Origin: UBA6522 sp036231525
Lineage (GTDB): Bacteria; Pseudomonadota; Gammaproteobacteria; Steroidobacterales; Rariloculaceae
Length of the DNA: 7,675 nt
Assembly (NCBI GenBank): GCA_036231525.1
Contig: JAZAGZ010000043.1
Location: 1-7,675 of the forward strand
Direction of reading: 5' to 3'
Part shown: in pieces, positions 1 to 6,719 of the stretch
How the letters are laid out: the number at the start of each line of letters is the position of its first letter
Position numbering within the stretch: the first letter of the stretch is position 1
The notes under the pieces: model-generated
Told to the model about the DNA's origin: nothing
Databases searched by the model: none
Seen by the model: only the letters and a program-made list of their open reading frames with translations
Made by a program: the position numbers and the translations under genes

Positions 1-1139
1 TCTTTATGGCCCAAAGCTTCTGCTGCAGTGAATCGTCCGTTAGCTGTTTGGATGATTGCATCTATAAGGACATCACCAGCTTCTGGAATAGTCATTTCTC
101 GGCGTACTACGCCGGAAACATCTACATCAATATGCTCGCCCATGGTTCGTACGGTGCGGGGATTACCAGTAATTTTGATCACGGGCATGATGGGGTTGCC
201 GATGATATTACCTTGGCCTGTTGGAAAACAGTGCACCACGTAGCCTGCTGCAGCTTGTATTGTGTTGCATTCTGCTGCTGCGGAGGAGGTGTCCATAAAA
301 TATAGTCCCGGTCCACTCAAGGGAGCTTCGGCTGGTTCCAGCACATCTATATAACTGATTTCTTTGCCGATTTTCTCCAGGTTTCCCAAAGCTTTTTCTT
401 CGATAGTAGTCAGGCCGCCCAGTATGTTGCCCTTAGTTGGCTGGCTATCTGACAAATCCGATGTTTTATAAGGCTCGACTACCTCGTCCTGATAGGCCTG
501 CCATGTTTTCATAAACTTTTCGCCAATTTCTGGCGTTGCTGCCCGTGCCGCACAAATGTGTTCTGCGCCGGTAATTTCGGTCGTTTCTCCAAAGCAACCG
601 TAAATGCCCTTTGGGATCCATTTGTCATACATATTTCCAACAGCTGGGCATGATGCTAGACCAGTAGTCGTATCAGACTCGCCACATTTGGCTGCGACCC
701 ATAACTCCGAGATATCGCATTCTTCGCGTTGGAGACCGGAGGTCATGTGTACAAATTCCTTGGCTTTGCGCGATGCTGTGGCAATGGTTTCAATATCACC
801 GTGCTGTTCTATAGAAAAACCTGCTACTGGCTTTCCCGTGTCAGCAATGCCATCCACAATTTGTTGAGTCCAACCGGGTTCAATACCGATTACGATGCAG
901 GCAGCAACATTTGGATTAGCCCCTGTGCCGATCATGGTTCGGAAATGAAGTTCAAGGTCCTCGCCAAACTGAAGTCTCCCGTAAGCGTGGGGTAGGGCAA
1001 TCGTACCTTGAATATTATTAGCTATCGCTTCGCAGGCAGCGTTGGAGATATCATCGACAGGGAGTATCGCTACGTAGTTGCGCACACCGACACGGCTATT
1101 TTCCCGTCGATACCCAAAAAATGTTTCGTTAGTTGTCAT
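1..1139 (-). CDS. suyB: UxaA-family lyase large subunit, SuyB-like, 3' end missing
   Basis: This frame is open from an ATG at 1139-1137 to the left edge: 379 whole codons, with the stop outside the window. It belongs to the altronate/galactarate dehydratase (UxaA/GarD) large-domain family. Visible family blocks are GYRRENSRVGVRN (residues 9-21), KCGESDTTTGLASCPAVGN (151-169), SDSQPTKGN (230-238), GGLTTIEEKALGN (241-253) and TGQGNIIGNP (307-316). Altronate hydrolase itself carries the small SAF-like domain and this domain in one chain. Here they are separate genes, as in (2R)-sulfolactate sulfo-lyase, whose beta subunit SuyB is about 390 residues. That enzyme splits sulfolactate into pyruvate and sulfite in the cytoplasm. 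Only about ten residues appear to be missing. The start lies 6 bp past the stop of the small-subunit gene, with a weak AGGCG upstream, so translation is probably coupled. The family is certain; the sulfolactate substrate is inferred from domain split, overall resemblance and neighbours. Alternative: a split hydro-lyase for another 2-hydroxyacid or sugar acid. Confidence 0.8.
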   Translation of the reverse strand, partial: MTTNETFFGYRRENSRVGVRNYVAILPVDDISNAACEAIANNIQGTIALPHAYGRLQFGEDLELHFRTMIGTGANPNVAACIVIGIEPGWTQQIVDGIADTGKPVAGFSIEQHGDIETIATASRKAKEFVHMTSGLQREECDISELWVAAKCGESDTTTGLASCPAVGNMYDKWIPKGIYGCFGETTEITGAEHICAARAATPEIGEKFMKTWQAYQDEVVEPYKTSDLSDSQPTKGNILGGLTTIEEKALGNLEKIGKEISYIDVLEPAEAPLSGPGLYFMDTSSAAAECNTIQAAAGYVVHCFPTGQGNIIGNPIMPVIKITGNPRTVRTMGEHIDVDVSGVVRREMTIPEAGDVLIDAIIQTANGRFTAAEALGHK

Positions 1140-1145
1140 GTTCGC

Positions 1146-1433
1146 CTACCATCGTTTAGTTTTTAGATTGTGTGTGTGGATATGTTCGCCTTTATTCGTA
1201 TTTTGGACGATACGGCCAATGTCTACGCCGTATTTAATTACCGTATCACCCTCAGTGAAATCTGAAAGAGCAACCTTATGTCCGATAGGAATGTCATGTT
1301 GTGTAGTAATTGTGAAATCGCTGTTGTCTTCGGTGACTACGGCAAGTAATTCTGTCCCTGCTTCCACACCTTCAACGACCACGACGCCAACATTGTCAAG
1401 TTTGTTATGAACTAGTAAATGCGGAATGCTCAT
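1146..1433 (-). CDS. suyA: UxaA-family lyase small subunit, SuyA-like (SAF domain)
   Basis: A complete 95-residue protein made of a single SAF-type domain, the domain found at the N-terminus of altronate and galactarate dehydratases. Visible features are the block DIPIGHKVAL (47-56), GDTVIKYG (62-69) and the C-terminal signature GEHIHTHNLKTKRW (82-95). Its histidine-rich part corresponds to the GEHVHxHN motif of the family. Ending at KTKRW without a following large domain is typical of stand-alone alpha subunits such as SuyA of (2R)-sulfolactate sulfo-lyase. It should form a complex with the large subunit encoded 6 bp downstream. The ATG at 1433 is preceded by a strong AAGGAG/GAGG Shine-Dalgarno stretch at about 1441-1449. 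The gene follows the GntR regulator by 37 bp on the same strand, so regulator, small and large subunit probably form one transcript. The domain and partnership are clear; the exact substrate is inferred. Confidence 0.83.
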   Translation of the reverse strand: MSIPHLLVHNKLDNVGVVVVEGVEAGTELLAVVTEDNSDFTITTQHDIPIGHKVALSDFTEGDTVIKYGVDIGRIVQNTNKGEHIHTHNLKTKRW

Positions 1434-1470
1434 GGGCTTTCCTCTCCTTTTGTCATCTTAATATTCTCGC

Positions 1471-2187
1471 TCATTTTGCTGGTTCGAAGGCAAGCAGTCG
1501 CATGATCTCTCGTCCTGCCTGACTGTCTTCTTCGCGCGTTAGGCGTTCGGCCACGTCAGCGTTTCTTTGTTTTACCGCATCGACAATAGCTTTCAGATTA
1601 TTCATGCTTTCCCGGGAGCGTTCATCAGAACGTTTTGGATGGCCAAGACCTAGTGCCCTCCAACGGGCGATCCGTGCATGGAGCGTTTCGAGCATCTCAC
1701 TGAGAGACTCGCTCTGTGTTCCTTCATAGAGTACGTCATAGAAGGACGTCTTAGCATCAAGAACCTGTTCAGCGTCTCCACTTTCATATGCATTGATCAC
1801 TATCTTGAGGGCCTCTTCAAGTCGACGTACGCTTGCGTCATCGGCGTTTTCTACGCAGATTCGGGCAGCGAGTCCATGTAGTACGGCTCGTATCCGATAG
1901 AGATCTTTCGCCTCCTCGGCGCTAAGTGCTCGCACGACTGGTCCCTTATTGGGGATAACTTCTACGAGGTGTTCGGTTTCAAGTTGACGAAGCGCTTCTC
2001 GCAACACTGTTCGGGAGACGCCCATCTGTTCTGTCAGCGCACGTTCTGTCAGCCGTTCCCCGGGCGCCAGATGCCCGGAAATAATAGCTTCACGCAAGCG
2101 CTCTAACACCAATTGTCGTAGGGATGCAGGGACTTTTTCGATTTTTAGCAAAGGAGCTTGGCTCATGCGACCATATTGTAATACCAT
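1471..2187 (-). CDS. GntR-family transcriptional regulator, FadR/FCD subfamily
   Basis: A 238-residue regulator. An N-terminal winged helix-turn-helix (about residues 21-88) contains the GntR core, ISGHLAPGERLTE then GVSRTVLREALRQLE. It is followed by an all-helical FCD ligand-binding domain (about 89-232), beginning SAEEAKDLYRIRAVLHGLAA. The length is normal for the family. Such proteins are usually dimeric repressors relieved by a small carboxylate or sugar acid. It sits first in a transcript with the suyAB-like genes and diverges from the oxidoreductase operon, so it probably controls both sides and itself. The start is uncertain: ATG at 2187 gives seven extra residues, while ATG at 2166 gives MSQAPLLKIEK, a more usual N-terminus. 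Neither has a good Shine-Dalgarno. If 2166 is correct, the intergenic space is 66 bp. Judged by eye, the conserved D/H/H/H metal ligands of many FCD domains are not present, for example F149-Y150 where F-H is common. The family call is firm; the effector is unknown. Confidence 0.92.
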   Translation of the reverse strand: MVLQYGRMSQAPLLKIEKVPASLRQLVLERLREAIISGHLAPGERLTERALTEQMGVSRTVLREALRQLETEHLVEVIPNKGPVVRALSAEEAKDLYRIRAVLHGLAARICVENADDASVRRLEEALKIVINAYESGDAEQVLDAKTSFYDVLYEGTQSESLSEMLETLHARIARWRALGLGHPKRSDERSRESMNNLKAIVDAVKQRNADVAERLTREEDSQAGREIMRLLAFEPAK

Positions 2188-2232
2188 AATACTGTTGTCT
2201 GAAAGCCTTATATTTCAAGGGGAAATGCGAGG
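2167..2232. promoter_or_regulatory. Divergent promoter/operator region (candidate)
   Basis: This is the only space from which both the leftward regulator-suyAB genes and the rightward operon can be transcribed. It is 45 bp, or 66 bp if the regulator starts at 2166. Visible elements are a direct repeat ACCATA at 2170-2175 and 2183-2188, the small inverted repeat TATT-GT-AATA at 2174-2183, and the inverted repeat TGAAA-N8-TTTCA at 2200-2217. The last overlaps TATATT (2209-2214), a possible -10 for the plus strand, although it has no convincing -35. On the minus strand, TTGAAA (2218-2213) is a possible -35, but the best -10 match is poorly spaced. AAGGGG at 2217-2222 is the likely Shine-Dalgarno for the gene starting at 2233. 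The role follows from position; the individual sites are guesses. Confidence 0.45.
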
Positions 2233-3309
2233 ATGAAATCGGAATCGGTCAAAGTCGGCATCATAGGGCTTGGTCGCTGGGCCAAAGTGCTTACACGGGC
2301 GGCTCAGAAATCCACAAAGTTCAGCATCGTGGCTGGGTACAGTCGCTCTGAGGAAAAGCGTCAGAGCTACCAGGAGGAGTTTGGTATTACGGCTGCTCCA
2401 AACATAGAGACATTACTCGAAAATCCCGAAATTAAGGGTGTAATTCTTACTGTTCCTAACGAACAACATCTTCCGGTCGCAGAGCAGGCCGCTAAGGCTG
2501 GCAAGCAGGTGTACACGGAAAAGCCGATCGCGAATACTTTGGAGTCTGGTCTCGCCATTGAAGCACTTCAAGAGCGGTATGGTGTGCAAGTAATGGTGGG
2601 TCACAGTGCGCGATTGCTTAAGGGCGTGCGTTTGATGCGTGAGGCGATGGACAGCGATGAACTTGGTCGAGTGGTCTTTATAGAAGCAAATTTCTCGAAT
2701 GAGCGGGCGTTAGAAATTACGCCTGATACCTGGCGCTGGTACCGTGACAAGGCGCCAGGAGGGCCACTGTCGCAGTTGGCCATACATCAGTTCGATACGC
2801 TGCACTTCCTCGGTGGTGAAATCGAATCGGTGGCGTCAATTGCGTCGAAACTCTCTCCAGTAGGCGCGGAAGTGGATGACCAGACCATGACCACATTGAA
2901 ATTCGCGGATGGCAAACTTGGGTACGTAGGATCGAGTTGGACGTCGCCGGGCATTTTTTGTGTCCGGGTGTTTGGTCAGAAAGGCTTGATGCACTATGAG
3001 CTAGATTTCAGTACCTGGGATACGCCTGATCGACTGCATGAAACTTCACTGCTCTACATTCAACGGGGTAAAGATGGTTATAGCAAACGCGAGATACTAG
3101 AACTACCAGCGGGAGATATGTTTTTGGATGAACTTGAGATGTTTGCCGATGTATGCGTCACAGGTCAACCCTCTGAACTAAATGCCAGCAGTGGTAATGT
3201 CGCACTTGCTGTGGTGAATGCTGCCCTGCGGTCAGTAGACCAAAACGGTCAACTTGTTTCACTGGAAAGTGTGCTTGAAGAATCTCGTGCTCGGCTGGCA
3301 GCAGCTTAA
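2233..3309 (+). CDS. Gfo/Idh/MocA-family NAD(P)-dependent oxidoreductase
   Basis: A full-length 358-residue dehydrogenase. The N-terminal Rossmann fold starts VKVGIIGLGRWA (6-17) with the dinucleotide-binding GxGxxA pattern. The family signature EKPIAN lies at 96-101, its lysine being the usual catalytic/cofactor-side residue. The C-terminal alpha/beta substrate domain contains GGPLSQLAIHQFDTLHFLGG (176-195), whose H185 and D188 match the conserved H-x-x-D catalytic motif. The family oxidises or reduces sugars, inositols, sugar acids and related hydroxy compounds in the cytoplasm with NAD(P). The sequence does not say which substrate is used here. It is the first gene of the plus-strand operon, with AAGGGG ten bases before the ATG. 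In this setting it could oxidise a sugar-like or hydroxy-sulfonate precursor, or supply the second dehydrogenase needed to interconvert 2-hydroxyacid enantiomers. Both are inference. It has no signal peptide or truncation. Confidence 0.93.
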   Translation: MKSESVKVGIIGLGRWAKVLTRAAQKSTKFSIVAGYSRSEEKRQSYQEEFGITAAPNIETLLENPEIKGVILTVPNEQHLPVAEQAAKAGKQVYTEKPIANTLESGLAIEALQERYGVQVMVGHSARLLKGVRLMREAMDSDELGRVVFIEANFSNERALEITPDTWRWYRDKAPGGPLSQLAIHQFDTLHFLGGEIESVASIASKLSPVGAEVDDQTMTTLKFADGKLGYVGSSWTSPGIFCVRVFGQKGLMHYELDFSTWDTPDRLHETSLLYIQRGKDGYSKREILELPAGDMFLDELEMFADVCVTGQPSELNASSGNVALAVVNAALRSVDQNGQLVSLESVLEESRARLAAA

Positions 3310-3333
3310 AGATGTACAGATAAAGGAAAGGCT

Positions 3334-4143
3334 ATGAGCAAGCTCCCTACGCGATACTTCATTGATTTGACTCAGCCCGAGATTGCTGCTCAGCTTAAGA
3401 AGAACCCGTTGGTAATTTTCCCAGCTGGCAGTGTTGAACAACATGGACCTCACTTGCCGACGGGCACTGATATCTTTGCCTCTAACATCATTGGTCATGC
3501 GGTTGCTGAACGTCTGGATGGATTAGTTTTACCCGGCGGCCCTCTTGGTGTTACACCCATGCATATGCCGTTCGAAGGGACCATTACCCTGACACCGGAA
3601 ACTTATATGAATGTGGTAAAGGAGACATGTATATCTACGGCTAAACACGGTGCTCGGCGTTGTCTGATCCTCAACTGGCACGAAGGCAACATACCTTCAT
3701 TGTCTATAGCAGCTGACGCACTTCACCGGGATCATGGAATTTCGGTGGTAACTGTGCAGGCGTGTTATATAGCTGCAGACCTATACGGTCACGAGTGCGG
3801 AGGACTTACCCACGGCGGTGAAATCGAAGCACTGGCAATCCTTGCTCACCGACCGGAACTCGTCCATCTTGATCGTATTGATTATTCTTCGAACGCGGAG
3901 CATGGCCGCAAGATGGATAAGTTACGTCGCACACGTACTTTCCAACCAGTTTTGACCGACATTCGTTCCATTGCAGCAACGGGTTGGTACGGGAGTCCAG
4001 AGCATGCAACTGTAGATAAAGCTCAGCGTATGTTGACCGACATTGCGGATGCAATTGCAGACGAAGCTGCGGAAATTTTTCGCCAACTCGATGGGGTGCA
4101 AGGCGGTGTGGCCGAAGTCAGGCACCTCCAGGAAGTAAGCTGA
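3334..4143 (+). CDS. Creatininase-family amidohydrolase
   Basis: A 269-residue protein, normal for the creatininase family (metal-dependent amide hydrolases that include creatininase, the mycofactocin peptidase MftE and a formamide-releasing FAPy deformylase). The metal-binding signature is intact: PAGSVEQHGPHLPTGTD (30-46) carries E35, H37 and D46; NWHEGN (114-119) carries H116 in place of the common NGHGGN; and THGGEIEA (159-166) supplies E163. It should therefore be an active cytoplasmic hydrolase of a cyclic or linear C-N amide bond, probably with Zn or Mn. The NWHEGN variant, with W-x-E in the glycine-rich loop, suggests a substrate other than creatinine. AAAGGAAAGG precedes the ATG, and the gene follows the oxidoreductase by 24 bp. 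With no creatine-pathway genes nearby, creatinine breakdown is unlikely. A role in releasing a hydroxyacid from an amide or lactam is conceivable but unproven. Genes of this family are often annotated loosely as creatinine amidohydrolase. Confidence 0.92.
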   Translation: MSKLPTRYFIDLTQPEIAAQLKKNPLVIFPAGSVEQHGPHLPTGTDIFASNIIGHAVAERLDGLVLPGGPLGVTPMHMPFEGTITLTPETYMNVVKETCISTAKHGARRCLILNWHEGNIPSLSIAADALHRDHGISVVTVQACYIAADLYGHECGGLTHGGEIEALAILAHRPELVHLDRIDYSSNAEHGRKMDKLRRTRTFQPVLTDIRSIAATGWYGSPEHATVDKAQRMLTDIADAIADEAAEIFRQLDGVQGGVAEVRHLQEVS

Positions 4144-4159
4144 GCGGGGGCGTTGCCTA

Positions 4160-4516
4160 GTGGCGCGTATCATCAAGTCTGGAGAGGCTAAGGATCTCGG
4201 GCTGCGGGGGAGGATATCTAAGGAGATCGTTGGTAGCTCTGGGTCAGATGCCGTGACGCTAAGACTTGTTGAGATCCCAGTTGAGACAGTCAATGCCCCA
4301 GAACGCGCACCTCATTTTCATCCGGATTGTGAAGAATGCATTTATGTTATTTCCGGGCAAGGCGTGTTTTGTACAGCTGATGGCGAGCATACATTAGCAG
4401 CGGGGGACGCGATTCTGATCCCTTCTAAAGAGCCTCACTACACTCGTAATACCGGCGATATACCACTAATGCTGTTATGTTTTTTTCCTGTTGCTGATCT
4501 TGAGAGTCACGGTTAA
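4160..4516 (+). CDS. Small single-domain cupin protein
   Basis: A 118-residue single cupin (beta-barrel). Cupin motif 1 is seen as HFHPDCEECIYVISGQG (52-68), with candidate metal ligands H52, H54 and E58. Motif 2 is GDAILIPSKEPHYTRN (82-97), with H93. All four usual metal-binding positions are present, so it may bind a divalent metal and act as an isomerase, epimerase, lyase or dioxygenase; the fold alone does not tell which. The start is GTG at 4160, 16 bp after the creatininase stop, with the G-rich stretch at 4145-4150 as the probable ribosome site. No in-frame ATG gives a full cupin. Its stop overlaps the next start in TAATG, a sign of translational coupling with the dehydrogenase. It probably handles an intermediate of the same pathway. 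It could instead be a small-molecule sensor, but there is no DNA-binding domain. Confidence 0.88.
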   Translation: MARIIKSGEAKDLGLRGRISKEIVGSSGSDAVTLRLVEIPVETVNAPERAPHFHPDCEECIYVISGQGVFCTADGEHTLAAGDAILIPSKEPHYTRNTGDIPLMLLCFFPVADLESHG

Positions 4517-5490
4517 TGTCAGTAAAAACCCACAGTGTGGTCTGTCTGCGGCCAGAAGCTGACTTTCTGAAAGTCGGTGTCACTCCTCCGGAGCAGTTAT
4601 CCATTGCCTATATCTCGCCCGATGATATGAATATGCCTGTTCTAGTGAAACAGGCACATGCCCTTGTTATACCTGCAGTTGGCCCGAAGCTTAAGGGCGC
4701 ATTATTTCAGGATAGCGTGTTACGGCTGGTGCAGGTGACAGGCGCAGGTGTTGATCGCCTTGACGAGGGGGTCATGAAAAAGTTGGGCATTGTCGTTGCA
4801 AACGTTGCCGGTGGTTCGAACAGCGCGCTTGCAGAGTATGTAGTGGCTTGCGCGTTGGTACTTCATCGACGCATCGCGTGGGCTGACCGAGAAATCCGTG
4901 AGGGAAATTACCAATCTGTTCGGACTCGGATGATCGCTGATGGCTTGCAGGGCATTGCGGGCCTCACCGTGGGTATCGTGGGTCTTGGCAACATAGGGCT
5001 AGCAGTCACCGAAGCGTTTAAGCGCATGGGGTGTTCCACTATCTATTTTGATCCAGCGGTTTCGGAGAAACTCGGCGCACGTTCTAGCTCGTTATCAGAG
5101 CTTCTGGATGTTGCAGATATTGTGACCTTGCATGTCCCCTTGCTCCCCGAGACTCAAGGGTTAATCGGTGCTAAGGAACTCATGCGAATGAAGCCGGACG
5201 CCGTTTTGATCAATGCTGCGCGGGGTGGTGTCGTTGATGAGACAGCTTTAGCCGCAAGTTTAGTTCAGGGTGAGATTGGTGGCGCCGCTGTGGATGTGTA
5301 CTCTGAGGAGCCGCCGTCGGATTCAAATCCTCTACTATCTCTGAAGGGTGAAGGAGCACAGCGCATCTTATTTACTCCTCACATTGCTGGTGTGACCCGA
5401 CAATCTTGGGCATACCTATTCAATACAGCGTGGGAGAATGTGGTGCGTGTGCTAGAGCGGGGCGAGCCAGCTGCAAACCGGGTATATTAA
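4516..5490 (+). CDS. D-isomer-specific 2-hydroxyacid dehydrogenase
   Basis: A 324-residue NAD-dependent dehydrogenase of the phosphoglycerate/D-lactate dehydrogenase superfamily, at normal length. The split catalytic domain flanks a Rossmann domain with GIVGLGNIG (153-161) followed by D179, which suggests a preference for NAD. The catalytic triad is visible: R236 in INAARGGVVDE (232-242), E265 in DVYSEEPP (260-267) and H289 in TPHIAG (287-292). It should interconvert a 2-hydroxyacid and the 2-oxoacid in the cytoplasm. (S)-sulfolactate dehydrogenase SlcC of Chromohalobacter belongs to this family and is encoded with a TTT transporter and SuyAB, so oxidation of sulfolactate to sulfopyruvate is the favoured but unproven role here. 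Glycerate, tartronate or another hydroxyacid remains possible. The ATG overlaps the cupin stop by one base, so the two are probably coupled. The binding-protein gene follows after 23 bp. Confidence 0.93.
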   Translation: MSVKTHSVVCLRPEADFLKVGVTPPEQLSIAYISPDDMNMPVLVKQAHALVIPAVGPKLKGALFQDSVLRLVQVTGAGVDRLDEGVMKKLGIVVANVAGGSNSALAEYVVACALVLHRRIAWADREIREGNYQSVRTRMIADGLQGIAGLTVGIVGLGNIGLAVTEAFKRMGCSTIYFDPAVSEKLGARSSSLSELLDVADIVTLHVPLLPETQGLIGAKELMRMKPDAVLINAARGGVVDETALAASLVQGEIGGAAVDVYSEEPPSDSNPLLSLKGEGAQRILFTPHIAGVTRQSWAYLFNTAWENVVRVLERGEPAANRVY

Positions 5491-5513
5491 GGTGCGCCTA
5501 TAAGGAATGACGG

Positions 5514-6626
5514 ATGATGCTGGGACAAAGAAGAATCGAGAAAAAATCGGTATTTTTTCTACTTGTTCCCGCGATTGCGATCATCACAGTAATCGCAATT
5601 ATAGTCGGGGTAACGCCCTCCTATGCCCAAGAGCAACCTTACTACCAGGGTAAGACGCTTACGATCTATGTCGGTCGAACACCGGGTAGCGGGGCTGATC
5701 TTGCAGCGCGTGTGTTCGCTCAGTTCTGGTCGCGCCACATTCCAGGTGAGCCAACCATTATCGTCCGTAACCTGCCTGGTGGGGGGGGTACGCGCGTGTG
5801 GAACTACGGCGCAGAAGTTGCGGCAAGTAACGGTCTGCATGTGCTTTTCTCTCCGACTAACGGGGCGGCGGCTATTCTCAAGGAACCTGGGCTTCGTGCT
5901 AATTTTTCTACGATGCCCTTTGTGGGAGGGTTGCTGAGTCCAAATATGGCCTATGTTCGCACCGACAAGGTAGCGAGCCCCGAAGAGATTCTGAGCGCTG
6001 AGGGGTTACGATTTGGCGGGCAGAATCCTGTGGTTCGTTTCGATCTTCTGGGGCGACTCGCATTGGATGCACTTGGTGCTGAGTATCAGTACGTCACGGG
6101 CTTTCCGGGTGGAGCCGATGTTTTTAATGCGGTGCGTCGTGGTGAGGTGGATATACAGGTAGCCTCTCTGGGATTGTATCGCTTTTCCATTGAACCCACG
6201 TTAGTGAACGAAGGGCTCGCGATACCTCTTTGGCATAATCCTTCTGCGGATACTGCCGGTAATGTAGCCCCACTAGAAGTCGTATCTGATATTCCGAGCT
6301 ATATGGAATTCTACGAGAAAGTGCACGGTTTTCCCCCTTCAGGTCGAATATACGAGATGTATAAGTGGATACTGCCTCGGGTAAACAATATCGTGTATGC
6401 GGCGCTGTTGCCGCCTGAGACTGCGGAGGAGTGGGTGAGCATTCTCCGCGAAAGCTTTGTAAAAGTGACTGAAGATCCGGAATATAAAGCGGAAGAGCAA
6501 ACAATGTACGGATTTAGTTTGCCCTTGATTGGCGCTGAGGAAGGGACAGAAATACTCCGAAGCTTGTATGACGTGCCTGAAGACGTTGCAGCTTTTCTGG
6601 AAGCCTATATCGATGAAGTGCGGTAA
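5514..6626 (+). CDS. tctC: TTT transporter periplasmic substrate-binding protein (TctC-type)
   Basis: A 370-residue binding protein of the tripartite tricarboxylate transporter family (TctC/Bug). The N-terminus is a signal peptide: basic residues 6-11, a hydrophobic stretch of about 13-33 and a signal-peptidase site after SYA (36-38), so the mature protein begins at about Q39 in the periplasm. The family core follows with GKTLTIYVGRTPGSGADLAA (46-65), HIPGEPTIIVRNLPGGGG (75-92) and TGFPGGADVFNAVRRGEVD (195-213). It is somewhat longer than the usual 320-330 residues, through the signal region and an extended C-terminal half. It should capture a carboxylate, possibly sulfolactate as for SlcH-type systems, and deliver it to the TctA/TctB membrane subunits. 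AAGGA at 5502-5506 is seven bases before ATG 5514; the adjacent ATG 5517 is an alternative start. A run of eight G at 5781-5788 encodes part of PGGGG, and the frame is intact. The ligand cannot be read from sequence. Confidence 0.92.
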   Translation: MMLGQRRIEKKSVFFLLVPAIAIITVIAIIVGVTPSYAQEQPYYQGKTLTIYVGRTPGSGADLAARVFAQFWSRHIPGEPTIIVRNLPGGGGTRVWNYGAEVAASNGLHVLFSPTNGAAAILKEPGLRANFSTMPFVGGLLSPNMAYVRTDKVASPEEILSAEGLRFGGQNPVVRFDLLGRLALDALGAEYQYVTGFPGGADVFNAVRRGEVDIQVASLGLYRFSIEPTLVNEGLAIPLWHNPSADTAGNVAPLEVVSDIPSYMEFYEKVHGFPPSGRIYEMYKWILPRVNNIVYAALLPPETAEEWVSILRESFVKVTEDPEYKAEEQTMYGFSLPLIGAEEGTEILRSLYDVPEDVAAFLEAYIDEVR

Positions 6627-6674
6627 CTTGTTCGTTGGTGCAAGCGCTCATAAATTAGCCATACTAATATCACA

Positions 6675-6719
6675 GTTTGCTTTTTTTCTCGTGCGAGAGT
6701 GCGAGTTAAGAGTGCAAAC
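6675..6719. repeat. Nested inverted repeats in the tctC-tctA gap
   Basis: The 137-bp gap between tctC and tctA is the longest on the plus strand. It contains GTTTGC (6675-6680) matched by GCAAAC (6714-6719), and inside this loop the 5-bp-arm palindrome TCTCG-TG-CGAGA (6687-6698). A run of seven T (6681-6687) precedes the inner palindrome rather than following a stem, so it does not look like a standard rho-independent terminator. It could shape the mRNA and help set a higher level of binding protein than of permease, but this is only a suggestion. No gene of useful length, and no convincing promoter, was seen in the gap. Confidence 0.3.

Noticed and set aside
6..995. Plus-strand open frames across the left end (for example 6-305, 604-867, 729-995)
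   Set aside because: They lie opposite the continuous minus-strand lyase gene, contain no recognisable domain and have poor starts.
2060..2078. Hairpin CCGGGC-N7-GCCCGG
   Set aside because: It lies inside the regulator's helix-turn-helix coding sequence, has no T run, and is explained by the codons for the conserved GHLAPGE segment.
3952..4044. 12-base direct repeat TTGACCGACATT at 3952-3963 and 4033-4044
   Set aside because: Both copies are in frame in the creatininase homologue and encode LTDI; this looks like chance codon reuse.
5781..5788. Run of eight G in the binding-protein gene, a possible slippage or phase-variation site
   Set aside because: It encodes the conserved PGGGG motif in an intact frame, and a single tract inside a metabolic transporter gene is not evidence of switching.
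6124..6504. Minus-strand open frame of 126 codons inside the binding-protein gene
   Set aside because: It is antisense to a well-supported TctC gene and shows no protein-like motifs.
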